Assembly: GCF_001422365.1 (NCBI RefSeq)
Contig: NZ_LMMT01000014.1
Span: 56,344-120,343 of the forward strand
DNA: 64,000 bases
Reading direction: 5' to 3'
Source: Pseudorhodoferax sp. Leaf265
GTDB taxonomy: Bacteria > Pseudomonadota > Gammaproteobacteria > Burkholderiales > Burkholderiaceae_C
Part shown: positions 30,973 through 39,184 of the stretch, in pieces
Position numbering within the stretch: position 1 is the stretch's first letter
Layout: every line of letters begins with the position of its first letter
Notes under the pieces: model-generated
Told to the model about the DNA's origin: nothing
Seen by the model: only the letters and a program-made list of their open reading frames with translations
The model's database searches: none
Made by a program: the position numbers and the translations under genes

Positions 30973-32514
30973 CTAACCGGCCCGGTGCGCCAGCAGCGTT
31001 GCCCGGACTTCTTTCTTGAGCACCTTGCCGACCTTGGAGCGCGGCAGTTCCGGCCAGACCTCGACCTGCTTGGGCGCTTTCACGCTGCCCAGCCGGGCCT
31101 TGACGAAGGCCTGGGCCTCCTCGGGTGCCAGCGTCTGGCCGGGCGCCAGCTGCAGCACGGCGACCACGCGCTCGCCCCATTTGTCGTCGGGCAGGCCGAC
31201 GACGGCGCTGTCCTGGATGGCCGGGTGCTGCAGCAGCGCCTGCTCGACCTCGGCCGAGTAGACGTTGAAGCCGCCGCTGATGATCATGTCCTTGGCGCGG
31301 TCGACGATGTAGAGGTACCCGTCTTCGGAGAGCCGGCCGATGTCGCCCGTGTGGTGCCAGCCGTGGCGGCCGGCGTCCAGCGTGGCCTCGGGGTTCTTGT
31401 AGTAGCCCAGCATGACCAGCGAGCCGCGCACCACGATCTCGCCGGTCTCGCCCGTGGAGAGCAACTGGCCGGCCTCGTCCATGATGGCCACCTGCACCAG
31501 CGGCCCTGGCCGGCCGGCCGAAGCCAGGCGCTCGGTGGCGATGGAGCCGTCGGCGTGGAAGTGTTCGCGCGGCGCCATCATCGAGACCATCATCGGCGCC
31601 TCGGTCTGGCCGAACAGCTGGGCCATCACGGGGCCGATGCGCCGCAACGCCTCTTCCAGCCGGGCCGTGGCCATGGGCGCGGCGCCATACCAGAAGCACT
31701 GCAGCGAATCCAGCCGCGCCTGGGCCAGCCGCGGGTGCAGCAGCAGCATGTAGATCAGCGTGGGCGGCAGGAAGGTGTGGGTCACGCCGTGGCGCTCGAT
31801 CAGCGCCAGGAAGTCGTCCAGGTCCGGCTTGCCCATGATCACGATGCGCCCGCCCAACGCCAGCATGGGCAGGCACAGCACACCGGCCGCGTGCGTGAGC
31901 GGTGCCAGCGCCAGGTAGGTCGGCCGGCCCTCGAAGGGGTAGCCCATCAGCGTGAGCGCCGTCATGGCCTCCAGGTTGCGGCCCGAGAGCATCACCCCTT
32001 TGGGTTGGCCCGTGGTGCCGCCGGTGCCGGGCAGCATCACCAGGTCGTCCACCGGCGTCACCTGCAGCGGCCCGTCCGGCACGCCGTCCAGCCAGTCGGC
32101 CAGTGCCGGCGCGAAGTCCAGCCGCCGGTCGATGCAGACCAGCGCCTTGAGCCCGGGCAGCTCCGCGCGCATGGCCTGCACCATGGCTGCGTAGGCACTG
32201 TGGAACAGCAGGGCCACGCAGTCGAAGGCCTGCAGCACGAAGCGGGTCTCGGCGATCTCGTTGCGCGGGTTGACGGGGCACCAGACGGCCGCCGCGCGCG
32301 AGATGCCGAACACGCAGCCGAAGGCCGTGGCATCGTTCGACGACAGCACGGCCACCTTCTCGCCGGGCGCCACGCCGGCGCGCACCAGGCCGTGGCCCAC
32401 GCGGTGGCTCAGCGCCTGCACCTGGGCGTAGGACAGGTCCCGCTCGCCCATGGTGAAGCAGGGTGCGTCGGCGCCCAGCTGTGCGCCCTTGTCGAGGTAG
32501 TCGATCAGCCGCAT
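30973..32514 (-). CDS. AMP-dependent acyl-CoA synthetase/ligase
   Basis: The 513-residue ANL enzyme has the P-loop-like LPGTGGTTGQPKGVM near residue 164, YGAAPM near 285, LFGQTEAPM near 310, and GWHHTGDIGRLSEDGYLYIV near 400. KDMIISGGFNVYSAEVE near 422 and the catalytic Lys in RSKVGKVLKKE near 498 complete the set. It activates a carboxylic acid to its CoA thioester through an acyl-AMP. It lies 3 bases after the saccharopine-dehydrogenase-like gene in a three-to-four gene unit. A fatty, aromatic or branched acid is plausible; the substrate cannot be fixed. Confidence 0.9.
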   Translation of the reverse strand: MRLIDYLDKGAQLGADAPCFTMGERDLSYAQVQALSHRVGHGLVRAGVAPGEKVAVLSSNDATAFGCVFGISRAAAVWCPVNPRNEIAETRFVLQAFDCVALLFHSAYAAMVQAMRAELPGLKALVCIDRRLDFAPALADWLDGVPDGPLQVTPVDDLVMLPGTGGTTGQPKGVMLSGRNLEAMTALTLMGYPFEGRPTYLALAPLTHAAGVLCLPMLALGGRIVIMGKPDLDDFLALIERHGVTHTFLPPTLIYMLLLHPRLAQARLDSLQCFWYGAAPMATARLEEALRRIGPVMAQLFGQTEAPMMVSMMAPREHFHADGSIATERLASAGRPGPLVQVAIMDEAGQLLSTGETGEIVVRGSLVMLGYYKNPEATLDAGRHGWHHTGDIGRLSEDGYLYIVDRAKDMIISGGFNVYSAEVEQALLQHPAIQDSAVVGLPDDKWGERVVAVLQLAPGQTLAPEEAQAFVKARLGSVKAPKQVEVWPELPRSKVGKVLKKEVRATLLAHRAG

Positions 32515-32517
32515 GGC

Positions 32518-33648
32518 TCAGACGTGGACCGTGAGCACCGGTGCCTGCACCAGGCCGAAGTGCCGCAGCGCGCCCAGCAGCGCGTGGTGGCCGAAGGCCT
32601 GGCAGCCCGAAGCAAAGCCCGCGCGCAGCGGCGGCTGCTGCAGCAGCCAGTTGGCCGCGAAGGCCTGTAGCAGTCCGGTTTGCTTGTAGTTGCAGTTGCC
32701 GTAGATCACGCAGTGCGCGCGGCCCAGCGGGCCGGAGGCGTGCACCGAGTCGACCGACTTGTTGATGCGCGGGTTCTCGCGCGGCGGCATGGTGTTCATG
32801 ACGCTGGCGGCGGTCTGCGACAAGGCCGCGTAGCGGTCCGCTTCGTTCATGCCCTCGGTGGCCTTGAGCGCGGCCTCGACGATCTTGGGCACGCCCAGCA
32901 TCAGCGGCTTGTTGAACACGCCGCCCAGCACCTTGACGTTGGCCACGCGCGGGTCGCGCTTGAACCACACGGGGTGCGAGGTGCCGCCCCAGGGCAGGGC
33001 CAGCGCCATCTCGTGCTGGCCCGGGATCGCCAACTGGTACAGGCCGGCATCGGGCTGCCACTCCACGTACTGCTTGCCCTGCAGGTGGAAGGCCTTGCTC
33101 GTGGCCGCGTTGACCAGGATGGTCTGCGTGGACGCGATGGTCGGGCTGCCGCCCCAGAACACGGCGATGTCCAGCGTGTCCAGGCCTGGCGTCTCCAGGC
33201 ACAGCTGGGCCGCGATCTCGCCCGTGGTGTACATCTGCGCCAGGCCCGGCGAGAGCAGCAGGCCGGCCTTGGCGAAGCGCGCGCCGTATTCCTGGTCGAG
33301 GGTGATGAGCCAGTCCTGCTCGCCGGTGGTGTCGGTGTAGTGGCAGCCGGCGGCCAGGCAGGCCTGCACGACTTCGTGGCCGAACTTGGCGAATGGGCCG
33401 ACGGTGTTCAGCACCACCGAGGCACCCTTGAACAGCGCGGTCAGAGCGTCGGTGCTGTGCTCGACCTGCACCACCTCGTGGTCGGCGGTCTCGATGCCGG
33501 GCACGTGGGCGCGCATGGCCTCTTCGAGCTTCTCCTGGCTGCGGCCGGCGGCGATGAAGGGGATGCCGTACTCGCGCAGGTACTCGCAGACCAGGCGGCC
33601 GGTGTAGCCGGAGGCACCGTAGACAACGACGGGTTTCTTGTTGCTCAT
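32518..33648 (-). CDS. Saccharopine-dehydrogenase-like NAD(P)-binding oxidoreductase
   Basis: The 376-residue product starts with a Rossmann motif (VVVYGASGYTGRLVCEYL at residues 7-24). NTVGPFAKFGHEVVQAC near 90 and HYTDTTGEQDW near 107 follow, as in the saccharopine-dehydrogenase/trans-acting enoyl-reductase superfamily. The C-terminal half is family-specific and was not matched to a known enzyme. Its neighbours are an SDR (18 bases upstream) and an acyl-CoA ligase (3 bases downstream). The three probably convert one hydrophobic substrate via alcohol/ketone to a CoA ester. The true saccharopine reaction is unlikely in this setting. Confidence 0.75.
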   Translation of the reverse strand: MSNKKPVVVYGASGYTGRLVCEYLREYGIPFIAAGRSQEKLEEAMRAHVPGIETADHEVVQVEHSTDALTALFKGASVVLNTVGPFAKFGHEVVQACLAAGCHYTDTTGEQDWLITLDQEYGARFAKAGLLLSPGLAQMYTTGEIAAQLCLETPGLDTLDIAVFWGGSPTIASTQTILVNAATSKAFHLQGKQYVEWQPDAGLYQLAIPGQHEMALALPWGGTSHPVWFKRDPRVANVKVLGGVFNKPLMLGVPKIVEAALKATEGMNEADRYAALSQTAASVMNTMPPRENPRINKSVDSVHASGPLGRAHCVIYGNCNYKQTGLLQAFAANWLLQQPPLRAGFASGCQAFGHHALLGALRHFGLVQAPVLTVHV

Positions 33649-33666
33649 GTTCTGCTCTCCAGGGGC

Positions 33667-34470
33667 TCACATGCCCATGCCGCCGTCGACGGGCAGGCCG
33701 GCACCGGTGATGAAACGGGCCGCGTCCGAGCACAGGAACACCACGGCATCGGCCATGTGGGCCACCTCGCCCAGGCGGCCCAGCGGTGTCTGGCCGACGA
33801 TGCTGCCCACGGCTTCCTCGGGCGAGGCGAACAGGCCTGCGGCGACCACGTCGGCGGCCAGCTGCAGGCCCATCTCGGTCGGCACCAGGCCTGGGTAGAC
33901 GCAGTTCACGCGCACGCCGTAGCCGAGCTTGCCCGACTCCATGGCCGCTACGCGCGTGGCGCGGTCCACGGCCGACTTGGTCGCCGAGTAGCCTGCGATC
34001 GCCGGAAACGCGATGGTTGCGGCGACGGAGGAGATGTTGACGATGGCGCCACCTTTGCCTGCCGCGCCGCCGGGCCGCATGGCGCGGAACGCGTGCTTCA
34101 TGCCCAGCAGCGTGCCGACCACGTTGACGTCGAACATGCGACGCAGGCTGTCGGCCTCGACCTCGCTGACCAGCGCCGTGATCTCGATGCCGGCGTTGTT
34201 GACGAGGATGTCGAAGCCGCCCAGTTCGGCGATGGTGGCTTCGGTGGCGCGTGCCCAGTCGGCCTCCTGCGTCACGTCCATGCGCACGAAGCTGGCCTGG
34301 CCACCGGCCGCGCGCAGGCTGCCCGCCATGTCGCGGCCTTGCGCCTCGCGCAGGTCGCCCACCATCACGGCCGCGCCGGCGCGGGCCAGGGCCTGCGCCA
34401 TGCCAGCGCCCAGGCCCTGGGCGCCTCCGGTGACCAGGGCGCGGCGGCCCTGCAGGATGTCGCTCGTCAT
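33667..34470 (-). CDS. Short-chain dehydrogenase/reductase
   Basis: The 267-residue classical SDR has TGGAQGLGAGMA near residue 14, a DLRE acidic stretch near 40 that favours NAD, NNAGIEI near 91 and the catalytic Ser/Tyr/Lys in NISSVAATIAFPAIAGYSAT then K near 160. YPGLVPTEM near 190 and LPVDGGMGM at the end are also present. AGGAGA lies 7 bases upstream of ATG 34470. It is the first gene of the - strand unit and faces the divergent TetR gene across a double TGACAnnTGTCA operator, so repression by that protein is the natural reading. The substrate is unknown (alcohol or ketone). Confidence 0.9.
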   Translation of the reverse strand: MTSDILQGRRALVTGGAQGLGAGMAQALARAGAAVMVGDLREAQGRDMAGSLRAAGGQASFVRMDVTQEADWARATEATIAELGGFDILVNNAGIEITALVSEVEADSLRRMFDVNVVGTLLGMKHAFRAMRPGGAAGKGGAIVNISSVAATIAFPAIAGYSATKSAVDRATRVAAMESGKLGYGVRVNCVYPGLVPTEMGLQLAADVVAAGLFASPEEAVGSIVGQTPLGRLGEVAHMADAVVFLCSDAARFITGAGLPVDGGMGM

Positions 34471-34492
34471 TGCATGTCTCCTTCTGTTGTCT

Positions 34493-34526
34493 TGACAGTT
34501 GTCAGAATAAAACTGGACAAGTGTCA
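34493..34526. promoter_or_regulatory. Double TetR-type operator TGACAnnTGTCA
   Basis: TGACAGTTGTCA (34493-34504) and GGACAAGTGTCA (34515-34526) are two near-palindromic sites with centres 22 bases apart. The whole region is itself symmetric (TTGACA at the left, TGTCAA at the right). It lies between the divergent SDR and TetR genes. The end hexamers also match -35 elements on each strand, so occupancy would block both promoters. Confidence 0.7.
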
Positions 34527-34572
34527 AGAACATGGGGTTTTCACCCGCAGCGCTGTGCTATCTTTCCGCGCC

Positions 34573-35202
34573 ATGCGCACATCCAAGGTTCCGCTGGAGA
34601 AGTTCGAGCTGCGCCGCGCCGAGCTCGGCGAGGCCACATTGCAGACGCTGGCCGCGCTCGGCTACGCGCGCACCAGCCTGCGCGAGATCGCCCAGAACTC
34701 TGCCTTCTCGCATGGCGTGCTGCACTACTACTTCCAGGACAAGACCGACCTGATCCTGTGCAGCGTGCGCCAGTACAAGGCGCGCTGCGTCACGCGCTAC
34801 GACGCCATCGTCAAAGACGCGCAGAACGCCGCTGCGCTGCAACAGGCGTTCCTCGCCACGCTGGGCGACACGCTGCGCGACGAGGCCATGCTGCACCGCC
34901 TGTGGTATGACCTGCGTGCGCAGGCCATGTTCGAAGCGGCATTCCGTGCCGATGTGGCCAAGATCGACAAGAGCCTGGAGAAGATGGTTTGGAACGTGGT
35001 GGCGCGGCTGGCTGCACTCGCCGGCACGCAAGGGCCGCTGCCCAGCCCGGCGCTGGCCTATGCCGCGCTGGACGGTGTGTTCCAGCAGGCCCTGCTGCGC
35101 CACCTGGCCGGCGACCGCAAGGCCATCGCCACCATGCAGCAGGAAACGGCCGCGCTGCTGCAGTTGCTGCTGCCTGCGCTGGCCGCTGCCCCGGCCGGTT
35201 GA
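34573..35202 (+). CDS. TetR/AcrR-family regulator, divergent from the SDR/ligase operon
   Basis: The 209-residue product has an N-terminal HTH (LQTLAALGYARTSLREIAQN near residue 23, then FSHGVLHYYFQDKTDLILCS near 44) and a helical ligand domain. It reads away from the oxidoreductase/ligase operon and is the natural repressor acting at the double operator 34493-34526. The ATG has no Shine-Dalgarno, but a TATCTT -10-like box sits only 8 bases upstream (34559-34564), so the mRNA may be leaderless. The inducer is likely the operon's substrate or its CoA ester (inference). Confidence 0.88.
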   Translation: MRTSKVPLEKFELRRAELGEATLQTLAALGYARTSLREIAQNSAFSHGVLHYYFQDKTDLILCSVRQYKARCVTRYDAIVKDAQNAAALQQAFLATLGDTLRDEAMLHRLWYDLRAQAMFEAAFRADVAKIDKSLEKMVWNVVARLAALAGTQGPLPSPALAYAALDGVFQQALLRHLAGDRKAIATMQQETAALLQLLLPALAAAPAG

Positions 35203-35233
35203 AGGCCGCACGGGCGGGCTCCTAGAATTCCGC

Positions 35234-35875
35234 ATGGACGCCACCCGCATCATTGCCATCCGCCACGGCGAAACCGCCTGGAACGTGGACACCCGCATCC
35301 AGGGCCATCTGGACATTCCGCTCAACGACACCGGGCGCTGGCAGGCGCGCCGCGTTGGTGCGGCATTGGCCGGCGAGGAACTGTCGGCCATCTATGCCAG
35401 CGACCTGGGCCGCGCGCACCAGACCGCGCAGGCTGTGGCCGACCGGGTCGGCCTGCCGGTGATGGCCGACGTGGGCCTGCGCGAGCGCGCGTTCGGCACG
35501 TTCGAAGGCCGGACCTTCGCCGAGATCGAAGCCGACTGGCCGGACCAGGCCCTGCTCTGGCGCAAGCGCGACCCGGCTTTCGAACCTGCGGGCGGCGAGT
35601 CGCTGCTGCGCTTTCGCGAACGCATCGTCGGCACGCTGAACCGGCTGGCGGCGCGCCATGCGGGCGGCCAGATCGTGCTGGTCGGCCACGGCGGTGTGAT
35701 GGACGTGCTGTACCGCGCCGCCACCGGCCAGGAACTGCAGGCGCCGCGCACCTGGGCGCTGGGCAATGCCGCCATCAACCGCCTGCTGTGGACACCCGAA
35801 GCCCTGACGCTGGTCGGCTGGGCCGACACCGCGCACCTGGACGACGGCGCTGCGCTGGACGAGATCAGCGCATGA
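35234..35875 (+). CDS. Histidine phosphatase family protein (phosphoglycerate-mutase-like)
   Basis: The 213-residue product has the RHG catalytic motif IAIRHGETAWN at residues 7-17. ASDLGRAHQTAQ near 55 (second Arg), LRERAFGTFEGRTFAEIE near 82 (Glu) and VLVGHGGVMDV near 152 (second His) complete the set. Relatives include CobC, GpmB and PhoE-type phosphatases, and length fits a broad-specificity phosphatase. It starts a three-gene unit with ATGA overlaps to the aldolase-like gene and from there to the beta-helix protein. The substrate is unknown; no cobalamin genes are nearby. Confidence 0.9.
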   Translation: MDATRIIAIRHGETAWNVDTRIQGHLDIPLNDTGRWQARRVGAALAGEELSAIYASDLGRAHQTAQAVADRVGLPVMADVGLRERAFGTFEGRTFAEIEADWPDQALLWRKRDPAFEPAGGESLLRFRERIVGTLNRLAARHAGGQIVLVGHGGVMDVLYRAATGQELQAPRTWALGNAAINRLLWTPEALTLVGWADTAHLDDGAALDEISA

Positions 35876-37017
35876 CCCCGATCGCATGGATCGGCGACGC
35901 AGTGGACGCCATCGACACGCCTGCACTGGTGCTGGACCTGGACGCCATGGAGCGCAACATCGCGCGCATGGCCGCGTTTGCGCGCGTGCATGGCGTGCGC
36001 TGGCGGCCGCACGCCAAGATGCACAAGTGCGCCGCGCTGGCGCAGCGCCTGGTGGCGGCCGGGGCCGCGGGGGCCTGCGTGCAGAAGACGGCCGAAGCCG
36101 AGGCGCTGGCCGCCGCCGGTGTGCAGGACCTGTACATCAGCAACGAGGTGCTCGCGCCGGCCAAGCTCGCGCGCGTGGCGCAGCTGGCGCGCACGCTGCA
36201 GCAGCGCGGCGGCCGGCTGGCGATCGCCGTGGACAGCGACGAGGGCGTGGACCGGCTCGCCGCCGCGCTGGCCGGTGCGCAGTCTGCGATCGACGTGTTC
36301 GTCGAGATCGATGTGGGCCAGGGCCGCTGCGGCCAGCCGCCCGGCCCCGCTGCGGCGCAACTGGGCAAGCGCATCGCGGCCGTGCCGGCGCTGCGCTTCG
36401 CCGGCCTGCAGGCCTACCACGGCAAGGCCCAGCACCTGCGCAGCGCCGACGACCGTCGGGCCGCCATCGCCGCGGTGCTGCTGCTCGTGCGCGACACGCT
36501 CGATGCCTTCGCCCAGGTCGGGCTGGCCGTGCCGCTGGTGACGGGTGCCGGCACGGGCAGCATGCTGCACGAGGCCGCGAGCGGCATCTACGGCGAGCTG
36601 CAATCCGGCTCGTTTCTGTTCATGGACGCGGACTACGCCGGCAACGACGCCGAGGCGGACCAGCCGGTGTTCGAGCATGCGCTGTTCGTGAAGTCACAGG
36701 TCATGAGCCGCGGCCCGCGGCACGCGGTGTGCGATGCCGGGCACAAGAGCCATGCCATCGATTCGGGCCTGCCGGTGGTGCACCGGCCCGAGGGCGGGCT
36801 GGTCTGGCGCTATGGCAACGGCGGCGACGAGCACGGACTGCTGCATGCCGACGAAGGCCAGCCCCTGCCGGAGCTGGGGCAGACGGTCTGGCTCGTCCCG
36901 GGCCATTGCGACCCGACCGTGAACCTGCACGACATGCTCGTGGGCGTGCGCGGCGGGCTGCTGCAGGGCCGGGTGGAGGAATTGCTGCGCGTCGATGCGC
37001 GCGGGGCCCTGGCATGA
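35872..37017 (+). CDS. D-threonine aldolase / D-serine dehydratase-like PLP enzyme
   Basis: The 381-residue product has an alanine-racemase-type barrel. IDTPALVLDLDAMERNIARM is near residue 14 and WRPHAKMHKCAALAQ near 44, where the Lys after RPHA is the PLP Schiff-base residue. DVFVEIDVGQGRCG near 142 follows. The C-terminal domain has CDAGHKSHAIDSGLPVV near 285 and the metal-site block PGHCDPTVNLHD near 343 (His and Cys), both typical of DSD1/D-threonine aldolase relatives. It would cleave or dehydrate a D-hydroxy amino acid. It is translationally coupled to both neighbours. Confidence 0.88.
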   Translation: MTPIAWIGDAVDAIDTPALVLDLDAMERNIARMAAFARVHGVRWRPHAKMHKCAALAQRLVAAGAAGACVQKTAEAEALAAAGVQDLYISNEVLAPAKLARVAQLARTLQQRGGRLAIAVDSDEGVDRLAAALAGAQSAIDVFVEIDVGQGRCGQPPGPAAAQLGKRIAAVPALRFAGLQAYHGKAQHLRSADDRRAAIAAVLLLVRDTLDAFAQVGLAVPLVTGAGTGSMLHEAASGIYGELQSGSFLFMDADYAGNDAEADQPVFEHALFVKSQVMSRGPRHAVCDAGHKSHAIDSGLPVVHRPEGGLVWRYGNGGDEHGLLHADEGQPLPELGQTVWLVPGHCDPTVNLHDMLVGVRGGLLQGRVEELLRVDARGALA

Positions 37018-37964
37018 AGGGCCTGGCGCGGCGCCGGTTCTGCGCGGCGCTGGCGTGCGGTGCGGCGGTCGGCGCGCGGGCGGCCGGGCCGGGCGTGGTG
37101 CACGAGGTCGGCCCGGGCCGGCGGTTCGCCACCATCGCCGAGGCCGCGCGGGTGGCGCGCGATGGCGATACCGTGGAGGTGCAGGCCGGCGAGTACCGCG
37201 CCGATGTCGCCATCTGGGCCCAGCGCCAGCTCCTGCTGCGCGCGGTCGGGGGCCGGGTGCGGCTGCTGGCCGATGGCGCCAGCGCCGAGGGCAAGGGCAT
37301 CTGGGTGGTGCGTGGCGGCGACATCCGCGTCGAGGGCTTCGACTTCGAAGGCGCCCGCGCGGCGGCGCGCAATGGCGCCGGCATCCGCTTCGAGAAGGGT
37401 CGGCTCGCCGTGGTGGACTGCCGGTTCAGGGACAACGAGAACGGCATCCTGACGGCAAGCGACCGTGCGGCCGAGCTGGTCGTCGAACGCAGCCTGTTCC
37501 AGGGCAATGGGTCCGGCGACGGGCAAAGCCACAACCTGTATGTGGGCCGCATCGCCGCACTCACGGTGACCGACAGCGCCTTCCACGACGCCCGCGGCGG
37601 CCACCTGCTCAAGAGCCGTGCCGCGCGCAGCGAGATCCACCGCAACCAGTTGACCGACAGCGATGCCGGCCAGTCCAGCTACGAGCTGGAATTGCCGAAC
37701 GGCGGCCTGGCCAACGTCACCCACAACCGGCTGCGCCAGGGGCCGGCCACCACCAATTCGGCCATGGTGTCCTACGGCGCCGAGGGCTACCCCTGGCCCG
37801 AGAACCGGCTCGTGCTGCACGACAACCTGCTCATCGACGACCGGCCCGCCGGCGGCATCTACCTGCGCGTGGCGCCTGGCGAGCGGCAGGTGGAGCTGCA
37901 GGGCAACCGGCTCGAAGGCGCGAGCCGCACCCGGGCCCGCGAACTGGCCTACCGAGGCGTCTAG
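37014..37964 (+). CDS. Right-handed parallel beta-helix secreted protein
   Basis: The 316-residue product has an N-terminal RRRF plus hydrophobic segment ending ARA, which looks like a twin-arginine or Sec signal. The rest is a beta-helix of short Asn/Gly-rich rungs (RFATIAEAARVARDGDTVEV near residue 37, RFRDNENGILT near 138, HNRLRQGPATTN near 238, LHDNLLIDDRPAGGIYLRV near 265). The fold is typical of polysaccharide lyases and epimerases, but no catalytic triad is recognisable. The ATG overlaps the stop of the aldolase-like gene. Its TAG stop shares CTAG with the convergent HDOD gene. Confidence 0.78.
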   Translation: MKGLARRRFCAALACGAAVGARAAGPGVVHEVGPGRRFATIAEAARVARDGDTVEVQAGEYRADVAIWAQRQLLLRAVGGRVRLLADGASAEGKGIWVVRGGDIRVEGFDFEGARAAARNGAGIRFEKGRLAVVDCRFRDNENGILTASDRAAELVVERSLFQGNGSGDGQSHNLYVGRIAALTVTDSAFHDARGGHLLKSRAARSEIHRNQLTDSDAGQSSYELELPNGGLANVTHNRLRQGPATTNSAMVSYGAEGYPWPENRLVLHDNLLIDDRPAGGIYLRVAPGERQVELQGNRLEGASRTRARELAYRGV

Positions 37965-39160
37965 CGCCGCGCGCCCACCAGGGCCCGCAGCAACTGCCGG
38001 TTGGCCTCTTCCACGCCGATGCCGTGCGCGCGGCAGACCGCGCGCAGCGCCGGCGTGTCGTCGCCCTCCATGGCGCGCGCGGCCTGCAGCGCCGGGGCAT
38101 AGGGGCCTGTGCGCTTGACGGCCGCGGCATAGATGCGTTCGGACAGCGGCAGCCGGTTCAGCACCTGGCCCAGCGGTTCGTGCAGCAGCAGGTCGAGCTC
38201 GGCGAACAGGCCGCACAGGTAGACCTCGCGGCGCAGGCTGTCTTCGGCACCGGCGTTCAGCAGGTGTTCGGTCAGCCGCGCACGCAGCACCATCTGGGCC
38301 TTCACCGGGCGCAGGTCGATGTCGGTGGCGGCGTGCGCGCCCTGCTCGGCCAGCCAGCGGCCCAGTGCGCCGTAGCCCAGCATCATGAGCCCATGGCGCA
38401 CGGAGTCGATGCCGCCGCGCCCGGCCATGGCGGCCGAGTTGGTGAAGGAGAGGAAACGGTAGGCCAGCACCGGTTCCTCGCGCACCACGGCCTCGATCTG
38501 CTCCATCGACTGGTCCTGGTCCACCGCCTTGCCGGCGCGGCGGATCACCTCGCCGTCCGGCGCCACGGGCTGGTGGCGGTGCGCATGCAGCACGTCCTCG
38601 TACGGCCAGCCCGCGATGGCCAGCGCACCGGCCCGGTCCAGGCACAGGTTGGCCAGTGCGCGGCTCTGCACGTCCTCGTAGATCTGGCCGGGTGCGAGCA
38701 CGCTGTTGCCGGGTTTGCCGGCCGCATCGGCTTGCAGCGCCGTGGCCGCCGTCACTGGCGCCAGGCGCAGCATGCGCAGGAAGAAGCAGGGCTGCAGCGG
38801 GCACGTCGGCCAGTCCTCCATCGCGCCGCGCCAGACCAGCTTGACGCCACGCGCATGGGCGGCCTTGGTGCGCTCGTAGATGTCGGGCTCGGCCAGCCAC
38901 TCGTTGCGCACCTCGACCCAGTAGTCGCCGGCCGGCGCGTGCGCCAGCATGTCGGACAGCAGGCGCTTGTTGTGCATGGACAGCAGCAGCTGCGGCGTGG
39001 CCATGGACGAGAGTTCCTGCAGCGCGGCGACCAGGTGCACGGCGTCGATCGCGCCGCCCTGGGCAGCTTCGACGAACAACTGCACGGCCTCGAGCTCGCG
39101 GGCCTGGTTCCAGAGCGGGCGGTAGCCCAGGGTAATGCTGCCGACGACGGATTGCGTCAT
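37961..39160 (-). CDS. HDOD-domain signalling protein (YuxH-like)
   Basis: The 399-residue product has an HDOD domain around residues 205-395, including EAVVREEPVLAYRFLSFTNS near 218, then GGIDSVRHGLMMLGYGALGR. It is preceded by a degenerate EAL-like half (GSITLGYRPLWNQARELEA at the start, no ExL signature). That layout matches YuxH/CdgR-like proteins, which bind partners or nucleotides instead of hydrolysing c-di-GMP. It lies 24 bases after flgL on the same strand, so a role in motility control is likely (inference). AGGAGAC precedes the ATG at 39160. Confidence 0.85.
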   Translation of the reverse strand: MTQSVVGSITLGYRPLWNQARELEAVQLFVEAAQGGAIDAVHLVAALQELSSMATPQLLLSMHNKRLLSDMLAHAPAGDYWVEVRNEWLAEPDIYERTKAAHARGVKLVWRGAMEDWPTCPLQPCFFLRMLRLAPVTAATALQADAAGKPGNSVLAPGQIYEDVQSRALANLCLDRAGALAIAGWPYEDVLHAHRHQPVAPDGEVIRRAGKAVDQDQSMEQIEAVVREEPVLAYRFLSFTNSAAMAGRGGIDSVRHGLMMLGYGALGRWLAEQGAHAATDIDLRPVKAQMVLRARLTEHLLNAGAEDSLRREVYLCGLFAELDLLLHEPLGQVLNRLPLSERIYAAAVKRTGPYAPALQAARAMEGDDTPALRAVCRAHGIGVEEANRQLLRALVGARR

Positions 39161-39184
39161 GTCTCCTCGCTGCCGATCCAACGA

